A stretch of DNA of 64,000 nucleotides from Symsagittifera roscoffensis (GCF_963678635.1 NC_087066.1:3660485-3724484); one strand, 5' to 3'. Shown: positions 33,311 through 43,872, numbered from the stretch's first letter. The notes: generated from the sequence alone by a model not told the origin. Translations and numbers: made by a program.

Positions 33311-33364
33311 GACAACTGATCGATAAAAAATTTGTTTAAAAAATGATTCACCTTTAATTTGAAC

Positions 33365-33825
33365 AATTTCTTAGCTCTTTTTCCTAAAATTTTCCCAGAA
33401 TTTCTTCTTTGTCGAGATCTTTGATGATGTATGTATGAGGTATTTTAGTAAATTATGTCAAAATTTTGCAAACTCATCTGTAAACGGTGTTAGAGGTTCA
33501 ATGTACAAAATTGAGGGGAAATCAGTATTCTTGACATCTCTAGGTGATTTCTTAATAGATCTATTGACGCGACAATTCATTGTAGACACAATTTGCGGCA
33601 TCTTGTGAATGACTTTTTCACCATGATGTTCTATATAGCGTTAAATTATGTGCTTTAGTGATTGAATGGCTCTCTCTGCAAATGCAGCTTTTGTTTCACT
33701 CATTGTCGAGTAAACTTAATTGTTTTTTTCCTTGCAAAACTTTTTTGAAAAGTCACCCATATTCAGTTCCTTTATCAACCCAAAGCTTTTCATGGGTGTT
33801 TTTTCGACATATCATTTTTTTGTCT
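33365..33825 (-). pseudogene. Maverick integrase C-terminal half, copy C, fused to ATPase fragment
   Basis: The C-terminal domain and catalytic-Glu helix region are recognisable (FAERAIQSLKHI at about 33,690-33,650). Near 33,825 the sequence jumps directly into the ATPase Walker B region, deleting the N-terminal half of integrase and the C-terminal part of the ATPase. Confidence 0.75.
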
Positions 33826-34110
33826 TCCAGCAGTGGCAATTTTTACAAACTGCTTAGAGTTTAAAGGCTCTTCACAAGAATCATCAAATATTGACAGGTA
33901 AATTGTTCTATCATTGGGAAGGTTTTCAATCAGTTCAAAGTCAACTCCCTGGATAAATTTAAGGTTTTTTCTTTGCATTTGTCAATAGAGAGGTTGATAA
34001 TGTTGATAAAAACAAAAAATTTGGTCAAATTTTGATTAAAATATACCAATTTTTAACCAATCAAAAATAAGATGCAATTCTTCTGATCCACTCGGTCCAA
34101 CTAAGGAAAT
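33826..34110 (-). pseudogene. Packaging ATPase fragment, copy C
   Basis: NDRTIYLSIFDDSCEE and FVKIATAGR are preserved (33,978-33,826), so this copy keeps the Walker B aspartates. The Walker A region near 34,090 is degraded, and everything C-terminal of the IATAGR motif is lost at the junction with integrase. Confidence 0.72.
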
Positions 34111-34433
34111 AAAAACTCGTTCTTTGGCAGAAATAATTTTATTCATAGCTTTGGAGAAGGTAGAATATAACCGACTGTACTTGATAAAATTGCTACCCAA
34201 ACTTTTGTTTCTTCACATGTAGTTGATAACGTTGTTCGAATGATTGCAAATGCTAGTATTTACCTTTGACAAAAAATTGGTGCATAAAAATTAAGAAAGG
34301 TCTATTACGCCTAAACAATTTTCATGATTTTCGTTCGTGATTTTCCTCATCAAAAACAAAATTTCCTAAATTTACGGGCTTGTCATATTTATCGACCATC
34401 TTAACTCTAGAAAGAAAAAATCAACAATGAAGT

Positions 34434-35690
34434 TTAATTATGATTTACCAGTTGTTGAAAAAAAAATCGAGTCCAAGTTCCGTATGCAAATGCTTCTCTT
34501 TCTGCACAGTCAAGAGTTTCTGCATGACGAAATGGGTAGTTGCTGCACCTCCAATCATATTCTTCATCTTTAAAAATCAAAAACTGAACTTTAGGACAAG
34601 CGTAGTCATCCAAATTATTGATCTTTGTTTCCCAAAAATTCTGACAGAATCTTACATATTTCATAAACTTTTGCAAAAAATTCCGTTTCTCTGGCTTCTA
34701 GATTTTTCAATATTTTTTCAAGTTCAGTATATTTTTCGTAACCGCTGCTCCAATTGATTCCATATAAATGCTTTGTACACCAAGAAGATTAGAATGTTGG
34801 TCTGAATTTTTTGATAGGAAGAAAGGAATATCCTACAGTTTGTTTAACCTTATAAATTCCTAATTCTTTCACTATATTGTTTTCAATACATAGAATATCC
34901 AAAACAACAAGGCTCATTCTGCTAACTGGTTTCTCTGGAGTTTTTCGTTTAAAATGATTAACAACCGAACAATGCATATACTAATGAAGCAAATATTTTA
35001 ACATATAAACAGAAAATTGATCCATTCACGTGACCAAGAAAGCATGAACTGGAGAGACTGGGCGCATCATAATCATACTAAGGACCTTTTTTTATAGTAG
35101 ACTTCACAGATCCAGCAGAATTGCATGAAGTCTAAAAAATTTGGCGTTTGCAAAAAATTTATCGATACAGGAATTTCTGTATCCAATTATTGCTCCAAAA
35201 AAATTTTTGGTCCATTTCTTTTAAATTCATGTCGGGGTCCAAAACAAAACTTTTTTGCTTTAGAATCTCAAAAATTCTTAGAATTTCAATCATTTTCTGT
35301 ACGATCATTTTCTACAGTGCATTCGCCAATAATGATACAAATTGTTTTGAATGTTTCTACATAAGACAAAACCGAGGAGATAAAATTAACCAGTTTATCA
35401 TATTCTTCTTTTTCCAACTGAAATTTCTGATTGTTTTTTTCCAAGTTTTTCCTTTTCTACGATACTCTATAAGGTCTTTTTTTTAAATATCTGAACGACA
35501 ACTTAGAAAAACTTTTCGTCTTCCATTTTGCAAAGTCCACTCAAATTGAAAATACTCAAATCTTGCAGTTTCGGTAAATTTTTACATTCCAAAACTGTTA
35601 GTGAAAATTTCTTCTAAGGCGATAAAAAAAAGTCCAATTTTTTTGAAGCTTTAAAACAAAATTTCTGGAAAAACCATTGTTTCAACTCAT
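34434..35690 (-). pseudogene. Unknown Maverick accessory gene, copy C
   Basis: Co-linear duplicate of 28,461-29,700: a C-terminal cysteine module (34,676-34,434, DYACPKVQFLIF, CSNYPFRHAETLDC), a middle block (34,977-34,789, TPEKPVSRMSLVVLDILCIE) and an upstream lysine-rich part. Here one Cys of the module is replaced (PFC to PFR), and the first frame includes codons missing from copy B' (the SFLPIKKFRPTF tail). Family unknown. Confidence 0.5.
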
Positions 35691-36470
35691 ACTGCTCAGC
35701 TCAAAGAAGTTTTAAAAAATGATTCAAGAAGATGAATATTTGAATTACCTTACTATAATAACATCACTCAACAAAATTATTGAATATTACAGTTCTCAAC
35801 AAACATAAAATCTCCCATGACTTGGGCGAGTTCTTTGAAATCGTTCAAGGTATAGTTGACATAGACAATTTGCTTCAAGACTTCGTTCTTTTTTGCAGTG
35901 AAGAGTCGAATCTGAATGTGGGAAGCTTGGACCCAGAAAATCTCCCAATTCTTTCTTGGTTCTTAGAAATTTCAATGTAGTTGGGAAGGATATCTTTTCG
36001 TGAATACATTTTTGATTTGAGACTGAGCCAACTGATCAGTAATACATATTTCAAAATAATGATATTTGTAAATATATAGAAATTAGGAAATGTAGATGAC
36101 TCACTGTACATTCCAAATAATGTATTATTACCTTATATGGAATAATGAGTAGGTGATGATCCAAATATGGACATTGCGTAGGTGATGTGATGCAACTACT
36201 ATATAAGCAATTCAACCAATTTCAACAAGTATTCGGTGATGGCATCTGCTATGTGTTAAGCATATCCCACTTTTTATTCGGTCTACAATGCAAAATCTCT
36301 TTTTATCTCTGTCTGAGAAAACGTCATTGTCACCTTAGACTACTGTATATCTAACCATTCATCATTCTGCCCAGTGGAAAATTGCAAATTTCACTTAGTA
36401 TTACTCGGATCATCGCCCGATCAAATTTTGCAAAGATAAGATAAAATCATTTCACTTACCAAATTGTTGA
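35691..36470. other. Maverick interior, uncertain coding, promoter-like TATA
   Basis: A plus-strand frame (35,780-35,980) and overlapping minus-strand frames around 35,875-36,111 have no recognised motif. From 36,114 there is no long frame. ACTATATAAGC at about 36,198-36,208 is a good TATA-type box, preceded by AGGTGATG repeats that resemble the cargo promoters. No tandem copy exists elsewhere in the window. Confidence 0.35.
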
Positions 36471-36551
36471 CTGTATATATACTTCAACTGTATACTAAAA
36501 AAACACATTTGATTCCAATACTATTTCATCAAACGTGAAGTTTTCAATCAA

Positions 36552-36893
36552 TTGAATCGGGCAGTCAAAGACAACTTGATGTGTAGATTACCGGAAAAAT
36601 TACCCAGTGTTGCAAAGAAACGCCTGCTGCGAAATAATTCAAAAGACCTTATCTCAGTTCTGCTCAGAAGCTTGCGTCTACTCAGACTCTTGGATCATTT
36701 TTTTGAAAAAGATTTGAAAATTTCAAAACTCAAAGTAGAGACTGATTTGTTGAAAACTGTTGATTGTTTCATTGATGGTTATGGTACTGTAAAAAGTGAG
36801 CGTGTCATTTTTTTACTAATAAGTAAATTTTCGCTTATGAAAATCTTGTCAAAACAGTTTTTATTTCAAATCAAAAGTTTTTTCAACGAATAA
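36552..36893 (+). CDS. Unknown Maverick plus-strand protein
   Basis: The open frame begins in a region without ATG at 36,552. The first ATG lies near 36,579 (MCRLPEKLPSVAKKRLL), giving about 105 residues. It is basic and leucine-rich (DLISVLLRSLRLLRLLDHFF) with a C-terminal basic/hydrophobic tail and no known motif. A TATA-type TGTATATATAC lies about 80 bp upstream (36,472-36,481). It is the only plus-strand frame between the left arm and polymerase that is uninterrupted. It could be a cargo gene or chance. Confidence 0.35.
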   Translation: MNRAVKDNLMCRLPEKLPSVAKKRLLRNNSKDLISVLLRSLRLLRLLDHFFEKDLKISKLKVETDLLKTVDCFIDGYGTVKSERVIFLLISKFSLMKILSKQFLFQIKSFFNE

Positions 36894-37780
36894 ATTTGTA
36901 ATTTTCAACACGTGAGTTTTTTCGCAAGATGCAAATTTTGATTTGATTTTTTCAATAAACTTGCAAAAACTTAATTAAACTTTTTTACAAGATGCAAAAT
37001 TTTTTTTTTGGTTTTTTTAACAAGTACGCAAAAATTTGCACAAAAATTTTTGTGTTATATGCAAGTTTTTTGTGGTTTTTTAGACAACAACTGCAAAAAT
37101 TTAACTTCTTTTTTCTTTTGCATATGTGAATAACGCAAAATTTAATTGTAAAAAAACTTGTCAAATTGATGCCAAAAAATTTTCATAATTGATGATTTTG
37201 AGAGCTATTCTCTATCTTAATACATTGTTTTTCCGATATTTCTGATCAATATACATTAAAAAAAATAATTTTTTAATGATCAAAATCAGAGCAAGAAATT
37301 CATGAACTTTAATTTTCAATAGTGCAAGAAAACTTTCTTACAACTTTTTGTAAATGCGAAAATAATTTATTAATGAATTTCTTCTTAAATTGCGAGATTT
37401 TCTTTGATTTTTTTTTAACAAGTGTGCCAAAAAAAATCTAAAACTTTTGCAGGGTTCAAAAATTAATGTAAAATTGTTAACATGTTTGCAAAAAATGAGG
37501 AAACTTTTTTGTCAGGTGTGAAAAAATGTTGTGAAGTTTTTACAAGATGTTAAAATTGGATTAACTTTTTGCCATCTTTCTAACAAAACTTGTTAAAAGT
37601 ACTTACCAGTTGCAAAATTAGTTTGATTTTTAACATAGTTTTTCAACAAGTTTTTTTAAAAAAACTTTACTTTGCAATATTTTTACAAACTTTTCCATGA
37701 CCTTAGCTCTTTGTTCCTGTTTCTTTAAAATAAATTTACTAGATGCAAAATAATTAAATTAAAAAACACGAGACAACAAC
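36894..37780. repeat. AT-rich spacer with degenerate GCAAAA repeats
   Basis: Phrases such as ACAAGATGCAAAATTTT, ACGCAAAAATTTGCAC and CTTGCAAAAACTTAA recur irregularly every 50-80 bp. No coding frame. It separates the unknown plus-strand frame from the minus-strand pseudogene. Confidence 0.5.
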
Positions 37781-37784
37781 CAAA

Positions 37785-38334
37785 TGATTTACAAATCAAA
37801 GAGCTGTCGAGCAGCTGGGTTCTCAAAATCTTACAACTTCTCAATGGAGCGCAAAGCTGGTCTTCCCGACATCGCTGGTGGTTCGATGACTGGAGTTTAT
37901 GGCTCACAGAACCCCTCATCTTCTTCGATGGTAATTGGGTTGCCCACAGATCCCTCTTCTCAAGGAAAGAGGAAATCATCGAATGGTTGAGTCACATATC
38001 TAGAGTCAGGAGTTTCGGGGTAGTTCATTCCCACGAGCTCGGCCACTTCCTCCATCATTTAAGTTTTCCCAAGTTTGTTCTCTGTCATGGGTACTTGCCT
38101 TATTTGATGTTCGTTGAAAGCCCAGCGCATCACTTCCACCATGAGCCAGACTTTATATGGTATGTCCATTCGTGCCAGAAAAACCCCAGAAAATGTTTCT
38201 CGCACTTGGATTTTTACTAAATCAGCCGAAAAGTCTACCGAGAACATAAGGTTGTTCTTTTGCACTGAGAAGATAATTTTGAGCAATAAGTTGCGAGGGA
38301 ATGTTGAATTAGTAAAAGATTCAGTGTAAAACAA
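37785..38334 (-). pseudogene. Unknown Maverick cargo gene, decayed by in-frame stops only
   Basis: The minus strand begins MFYTESFTNSTFPRNLLLKI and stays in one frame to 37,785, interrupted by four stop codons but no frameshift. After the first stop it continues MMEEVAELVGMNYPETPDS, then FDDFLFP, an acidic EEGSVGNPITIEEDEGF, TPVIEPPAMSGRPAL and DFENPAARQLFDL. The first 91 residues could form a small domain with the core FSGVFLARMDIPYKVWLMVE. I do not recognise the family. Retention of frame suggests recent nonsense mutation, or two adjacent genes (the second starting ATGATG). Four CCAAT boxes lie 150-330 bp upstream. Confidence 0.5.
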
Positions 38335-38479
38335 GATTTACAGTTGCGAGAGAAGTATTTGACGATGGTTAAGTTGAAATTAAAATATGTAGAGCTGAAA
38401 GAGGAGGTAGTTGACGATAGTTAAGTTGAAAAAAATGAGTTTTAGCTAAGAGAGAGAGGTACCTTCAATTCGAATGTGT

Positions 38480-38665
38480 AGGTTTAACCAATCAAAATAA
38501 TTTTTCCTTATTTGGATTGTCGTGTCCATTCATATTTTAGTTTCTTTTTCTGGTATGCTTATAGAAAAATTGTATCCAATCGGAAACAAAGCTCCGTTTT
38601 AGGCAGTGTCGTTTCCAATCACAAAAATGTTCATTTTTGTTCTTGTTGTCGTGTCCAATCAGACA
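38480..38665. promoter_or_regulatory. Cluster of four CCAATC boxes
   Basis: CCAATC occurs at about 38,488, 38,576, 38,615 and 38,655, the last two in the near-repeats GTTTCCAATCACAAAAATG and GTGTCCAATCAGACAAAAG. They lie upstream of the minus-strand gene starting at 38,334 and downstream of the minus-strand cargo gene ending at 38,671. CCAAT boxes work in both orientations and bind NF-Y-type factors. A promoter role is inferred from spacing. Confidence 0.4.
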
Positions 38666-38670
38666 AAAGT

Positions 38671-39389
38671 TTACCTTTTAAGGATTGAAATCTTCCAAAT
38701 AAATAAAAATGTACACAAAAGCAGTCGCAAAAAAAATAACCAAAAGTTGTTTGCCGTAAAGATAAGAAATATTGCCGATATAAGTAACAAAAGAAGAAAA
38801 ATTAATAAAAGTATCATTTCTGCAAGTCTTCTCATCAAGTTAATTGAATTTTTGAGTAGATAGTCAAGTTCTTTGGTTTCGATGTAGATTTGAGAGGATA
38901 ACACAAAACTGATGAATTTTTCAAAGCAATTCCCTGGAAAGCTGATTCCAAACCTGATCATGCGAGATTTTGAGCTTTGAAAACCTTTTAAAAAATGAAA
39001 GAATACAGAACTTCGCTGGGGGATATTTGACAAATTTGGAAATCGGGTAGGGGATAAAAAGAGTCTTTGATATAATATCGTACGACTTTTTTATTAACTT
39101 TAAATTTTCTAAAATAAACAAAATTTCTTTCAATGTGAGGTGTAATTCAGCCGTATGTTTGAAGCTTTGATAGTCATAATTTGGTTCAAAAGGAAACTGT
39201 TTAATTGAGTAAGTTTCCCTAGAAAGAACTTTACTTAGTCGTAGAACTCTATTTTTGACAAAATAAACGTCAAAAAAATTGTGAAAAAAGTAAGAATCTG
39301 CATCTATTTTATGATTAAGGGAATCACACGGAATATTTTTTTTTCTTGTAGAGTACATCAAGGAAATTCAAATGATTTTTAATTGACAT
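38671..39389 (-). pseudogene. Cargo gene family member 1: full-length, with C-terminal membrane region
   Basis: The founder-like copy of a repeated gene of unknown family. The start is at 39,389 (MSIKNHLNFLDVL). After a one-base shift in an A-run the frame 39,361-38,921 carries the family core: an IPCD-x-L acidic segment, NRVLRLSK, YSIKQFPFEPNYDYQSF and LENLKLIKKSYD. Another shift leads into 39,033-38,671, ending in a strongly hydrophobic region (MILLLIFLLLLLISAIFLIF and a second span before IWKISILKR). The intact product was probably about 230-240 residues with a soluble N-part and C-terminal membrane anchors. Only this copy keeps the membrane part. Confidence 0.6.
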
Positions 39390-39479
39390 TCTTCAAAAAA
39401 GTATAGTTTCGATTCAAAGTTATGTCTAGAAACTGCTTAGTTCTGATTTGTTGAAAATTTTTCTTGAAAATTCTAGAAC

Positions 39480-39612
39480 TTTCGAAGGAATGATGTAGGC
39501 AATGACGTCATTACAAAAAAAGGAAAATTGTGTGGGTGGTAACGTCACTTCTAATTATAAAATGGTTTCATTACCATAAAATCAAACTTGCGTAGGTGGT
39601 GACGTCACTTCT
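39480..39612 (-). promoter_or_regulatory. Cargo promoter 1 with TGACGTCA palindromes
   Basis: Perfect TGACGTCA at 39,503 and 39,600, plus a degenerate AACGTCA at 39,541, lie 110-215 bp upstream of the start of cargo copy 1. Their contexts, AATGACGTCATTAC and GGTGACGTCACTTCT, are repeated in every cargo unit. TGACGTCA is the consensus CRE/ATF site for bZIP factors. Regulation by them is inferred. Confidence 0.6.
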
Positions 39613-40093
39613 ATTCAAATTTTTCAAAGCAAATCTCTGGAAATCTGAATCCAAACCTGATCATGCAAGATTTTGCTCTTTGAATATCGTTAGAGAAATG
39701 AAGGAATGAAGAATTTTGCTGGGGAGTTTTGACAAATTTGGGTATCGGGTAGCGGATGAAAAGAAACTTTGATATATTATCGTACGACTTCTTTATAGAC
39801 TTCAATTTTTCTAAAATAATTTAAAAAATTTTCCTTGCGAGGTGTAAATCAGCAGTAAGTTTGAAGCTTTGATGTTCAAAATTTCATTAAAAAGTAAACT
39901 CTTTTATTGAGTAAGTTTTCCTAAAGAAACTTTTACTTAGTCAGAGAACTCTTTTTTCGACAACATAAACGTCCAAAAAACTGGGAAAAAATTCAGAATC
40001 TACATCTATTTCATCAATAAGGAAATCACACGGAATGTTTTCTTTTTTCTTGTAGAGTAACTCGAAGAAGTTCAAAAGCTTTTCATTTGACAT
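39611..40093 (-). pseudogene. Cargo family copy 2 (lacks membrane tail)
   Basis: Starts MSNEKLLNFFELLYKKKENIP at 40,093 and reads through DFLIDEIDVDSEFF to a stop after about 46 codons. Downstream frame 39,805-39,611 has SIKKSYDNISKFLF and ends EICFEKFE then a TAG that lies in the neighbouring promoter. The hydrophobic tail of copy 1 is absent. Its own promoter follows at about 40,180-40,300 with three perfect TGACGTCA sites (40,233, 40,256, 40,293). Confidence 0.65.
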
Positions 40094-40299
40094 TCTTCAA
40101 AAATGATTACTTTTGATTCAAGTTTATGTCTAGAAACTGCTTAGTGCTGATTTTTCTTGAAAATTCTGGAATTTTCGAAGGAATGACGTAGGCGATGACG
40201 CCATTACCATAGAAGGAAAATTGTCTGGGTGGTGACGTCACTTCTAATTAAAAAATGACGTCATTACCATAAAATAATAATTGCGTAGGCGGTGACGTC

Positions 40300-40788
40300 A
40301 CTTTTCTTCAAATTTTTTCAAGTAAATCTCTGGAAATCTGATTCGAAACCTGATCATGCAAGAGTTTGAGCCTTAAAAATTTTTAAAGAAATGAAGGCAT
40401 AAAGAATTTTTCTGGGAAGTTCAGACAAATTTGGGTATCAGGTAGGGGATAAAAAGAGTTTTTGATATACTATCATACAACTTTTTTTTATTAATTTCAA
40501 ATTTTCTAAAATAAATTTAAAAAATTTTCCTTGAGAGGTGTAAATCAGCCGTAAGTTTGAAGCTTTGATACTCAAACTTTGGTTCAAAAGAAAACTCTTT
40601 GATTGATAGGGTTTTCCTAAAGAGACTTTTACTTAGTCGGAGAACTCTATTTCGGACAACACAAACGTCCAAAAAATTGTGAAATAAAAAAAGTCTATAT
40701 CTATTTCATTAATTAGGAAATCACACGGAATCTGGTCTTTTTTCTTGTAGAAGAAATCTAGGAAGCTCAAATGCTTTTTAGTTGACAT
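40300..40788 (-). pseudogene. Cargo family copy 3 (second subfamily)
   Basis: Starts MSTKKHLSFLDFFYKKKDQIP at 40,788 and shifts frame after about 35 codons. It belongs to the subfamily with a stop directly after PKFV (TCTGA in place of the AAA/TAT codon of the other subfamily). Promoter sites are at 40,902 and 40,998. Confidence 0.65.
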
Positions 40789-41004
40789 TCTTCAAAAACT
40801 ATTATTTTTGATTCAAAATTATGTCTAGAAACTGCTTTGTTCTGATTGATTGAAAATTTTTCTTGAAAATTCTAGAACTTTCGAAGGAATGATGTAGGCA
40901 ATGACGTCATTACAATAAAAGGAAAAATGTTTGGGTGGTGATGTCACTTCTAATTATAAAACGACTTCATTACCATAAATTCAATTTTGCTAGGTGGTGA
41001 CGTC

Positions 41005-41445
41005 ACTTCTATTCAAACTTTTCAAAGCAAATCTCTGGAAATCTGAATCCAAATCTTGATCATGCAAGATTTTGCGCTTTGAAAATCCTTAGAGAAATGA
41101 AGGAATGAAGAAATTTGCTGGGGAGTTTTGAAAAACTTGGGTATCGGGTAGCAGTTAAAAAGAGTCTTTGATATACTATCGTACGACTTCTTTATAAATT
41201 TCAGCTGTAAGTTTGAAGCTTTGATGCTCCAAGTTTTTGGTCAAAAGTAAACTCTAAATTGGGTAAGTTTTCCTAAAGAAACCTTTACTTAGTCGGAGAA
41301 GACTTTTTTCGACAACAAAAACGTCCAAAAAACTGTGAAAAAATTGAGAATCTACATCTATTTCATCAATAAGGAAATCAAGCGGAATGTTTACTTTTTT
41401 GTTGCAGAGTAACTCGAGGAAGTTATAATGCTTTTCATTTGACAT
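41005..41445 (-). pseudogene. Cargo family copy 4
   Basis: A 63-codon frame (41,445-41,254): MSNEKHYNFLELLCNKKVNIP, DFLIDEIDVDSQFFHSFLD and LLRLSKGFFRKTYPI, then a frame break. The C-terminal core (about 41,200-41,005) is recognisable, with part of the middle deleted. Promoter sites at 41,558 and 41,651 lie between it and the polymerase fragment. Confidence 0.65.
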
Positions 41446-41814
41446 TCTTCAAAACTGATTACTTTTGTTCAAGTTTATATCTAGAAAATGCTTAGTTCCG
41501 AGTGGTTGAAAATTGTTCTTGAAAATTCTAGAACTTCCGAAGGAATGACGTAGGCGATGACGTCATTACCATAGTATGAAAAGTAGGTGGTGATGTCACT
41601 TCTAATTATAAAATGACTTCATTACCATAGAAGGAAAATTGCATAGGCGGTGACGTCATTGTTAGTATTTATACATTTTTTAATGGATTAAATTATTCAA
41701 TTGCCAATCAAAAACAGTTAATTGAATTTTACTTCAGGTTTTTTTTATTCGTTACTTCGCGAAAAAAAAGTAAAATTTTCAATTCAATTGGTATTTTAAA
41801 TTTTAAACGTTTCT

Positions 41815-42790
41815 AAAATCTTTAAGTTTTTTAGATAACGCCTGCCCTTAACCGCAACGAGAAAGTGAATTGTGGAGACTGTGGAAGTATGCAAATAGAT
41901 GTGCTAAAGCAGTGATTTCTTGTCCTGATTGCAAGTGTTCCACTCATGATCAACACGAAATGAACTATCATATGGCTAAAAAGCATGCCCCCCATCAGCT
42001 TCCAATTAATCAATGGTTTGCTCGTTTTGCGAAAAAGAGTTTCCGAGCAACTACTCTCTCCAACAACATCAAAGAAAAGAACATGGGGCGAAACAACGGA
42101 AGCGAAGTGATACGGTGGCAGACTTGAACAAGATTGTGGCGGTGGAATGTGAAGATGGAGAGAACCTCAAGGAGGAGTTGAGTACTGGTCAGCACTTCCT
42201 TGTGGATACTGAGATAGAGAGTGGAAAACAAGGTATTTAACTTTCAGATGTCAAAGTTAGATATCAAGATTATCAACGAGAAGCTTGAAGAAACCTTCAA
42301 TAAGCTGAATTCCGCAAAGTTGAAAATTTGATGTCGTTGAGCAATGTACTCAAGAACGTCAGAACACAAAGTGGAGGTTCAAGTTGATCACAAATGTCAC
42401 TGTTTTCGCTGCACTACTAAAAAACATCCCAATACATAATCATTTACAATTTTGACATTCAAGAGGAAGAGTATGTTGGAGAATTAGCGAGGCGAAGTAT
42501 TGAAAAGCTTGAAAAAACCGCAAAATTGCTGATATTCAACAACTACATCATTCATGTGAAAGATATTGATTCTTTTTTGAAGTGTTTCCGATGTGCTAGC
42601 TGTGACACTTTCTTCCACAAATCACATCACTTCAACAAACACTTAATCAGATGTAAAGATAGAGTGCGACCTATTTATCTCAAAAATGCGTACACACTAC
42701 GGAAAACAATCGTCGAGAAATTGGATGGATTCAACATTCCCTACACTGAAGATCAGAAATTTTTTAATTATGTAGCAGTTTTTGACTTCA
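41815..42790 (+). pseudogene. Maverick polymerase B, 5' part, copy 1 (duplicate fragment)
   Basis: Contains CPDCKCSTHDQHEMNYHMAKKH (a C2H2-type finger), a second finger in the next frame (CSFCEKEFPSNYSLQQHQRKEH, C-x2-C-x12-H-x4-H), and a later C2HC-like module (CASCDTFFHKSHHFNKHLIRC). It then shows RKTIVEKLDGFNIPYTEDQKF and the Exo I region FDFKSICV, where it is cut off and joined to a cargo repeat. About 40 and 270 bp are missing relative to copy 2. Such N-terminal zinc fingers precede the exonuclease domain in Maverick polymerases. Confidence 0.78.
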
Positions 42791-42819
42791 AATCCATTTG
42801 TGTAGAAGGAAAACTGTGT

Positions 42820-42895
42820 GGGTGGTGACGTCACTTCTATTTGAAAAATGACGTCATTACCAGAAAAGAAAATTTGCGTAGGCGTTGACGTCACT
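42820..42895 (-). promoter_or_regulatory. CRE triplet next to cargo copy 5
   Basis: Three perfect TGACGTCA sites at 42,826, 42,849 and 42,886, in alternating contexts GTGACGTCAC, ATGACGTCAT and TTGACGTCAC. The same triplet with 23 and 37 bp spacing occurs at 53,045, 53,068 and 53,105, and in similar form at 40,233, 40,256 and 40,293. Confidence 0.65.
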
Positions 42896-43370
42896 TTTCT
42901 TCAAATTTTTCGAAGCAAATCTCTGGAAATCTGATTGGAAACCTGATCATGCAAGAGTTTGAGCTTTAAAAATCCCTAAAGAAATGAAGGCATAAAGGAT
43001 TTTTCTGGGAAGTTCAGACAAATTTGGGTATCAGGTAGGGGATAAAAAAGTTTTTGTTATATTATCGTACGACTGTTTTTATTAACTTCAAATTTTCTAA
43101 AATAAATTTAAAAAATTTCCTTGTAATTCAGTCGTAATTTTGAAGCTTTGATACTCAAACTTTGGTTCAAAAAAAACCCTTTGATTGAGTATGTTTTCCT
43201 AAAGAGACCTTTACTTAGTCGGAGAACTCTACTTTGGACAACACAACCGTCCGAAAAATTGTGAACTAAAAGGAATCTACATCTATTTCATCAATAAGGA
43301 AATCACACAGAATCTTGTCTTTTTTTCTTGTAGAAGAAATCGAGAAAGCTCGAATGCTTTTAGTTGACAT
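42895..43370 (-). pseudogene. Cargo family copy 5
   Basis: Starts MSTKSIRAFS-type after a one-base deletion near the start at 43,370. The core codons for KKKDKIL/CDFLIDEIDVDSF, VVQSRVLRLSKGLF and LENLKLIK remain in shifted frames. It belongs to the subfamily with a stop after PKFV. Promoter sites at 43,484, 43,521 and 43,581. Confidence 0.6.
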
Positions 43371-43589
43371 TCTTCAAAAACAATTATTTTTGATTCAAAG
43401 TTATATCTAGAAACTGCTTAGTTCTGATTGGTTGAAAATTTTTCTTGAAAATTCTAGAACTTTCGAAGGAATGATGTAGGCAATGACGTCATTACAAAAA
43501 AAGGAAAATTGTTTTGGTGGTGACGTCACTTCTAATTATAAAATGACTTCATTACCATAAAATCAAATTTGCGTAGGTGGTGACGTCAC

Positions 43590-43872
43590 TTCTATTCAAA
43601 ATTTTCAAAGCAAATTTCTGGAAATCTGAATCCAAACCTGATCATGCAAGATTTTGCGCTTTGAAAATTCTTAGAGAAATGAAGGAATAAAGAAATTTGC
43701 TAAAGAGACCTTTACTTAGTCGGAGAACTCTATTTTGGACAACACAAACGTCCAAAAAATTGAGAAACAAGTAAGAATCTACATCTATTTCATCAATAAG
43801 GAAATCACACGGAATCTTTTCTTTTTTCTTGTAGAGTAAATCGAGGAAGCTCAAATGCTTTTTAGTTGACAT
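43590..43872 (-). pseudogene. Cargo family copy 6 (internally deleted)
   Basis: A 76-residue frame (43,872-43,642): MSTKKHLSFLDLLYKKKEKIP, DFLIDEIDVDSYLFLNFLDV and VVQNRVLRLSKGLFSK. An internal deletion after LFSK joins it to the C-terminal core out of frame. Its promoter (site at 43,986) was later split by the Ty3/gypsy insertion, and the remainder continues at 51,307 with a site at 51,334. Confidence 0.7.

Noticed and set aside
41831-42231. Minus-strand frames over the polymerase 5' copies
   Set aside because: They are antisense to the zinc-finger coding strand, which has recognisable motifs.
39480-43600. CRISPR-like regularly spaced repeats
   Set aside because: Units are about 700 bp, coding and eukaryotic. 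Short palindromes fit promoter sites and not spacer arrays.
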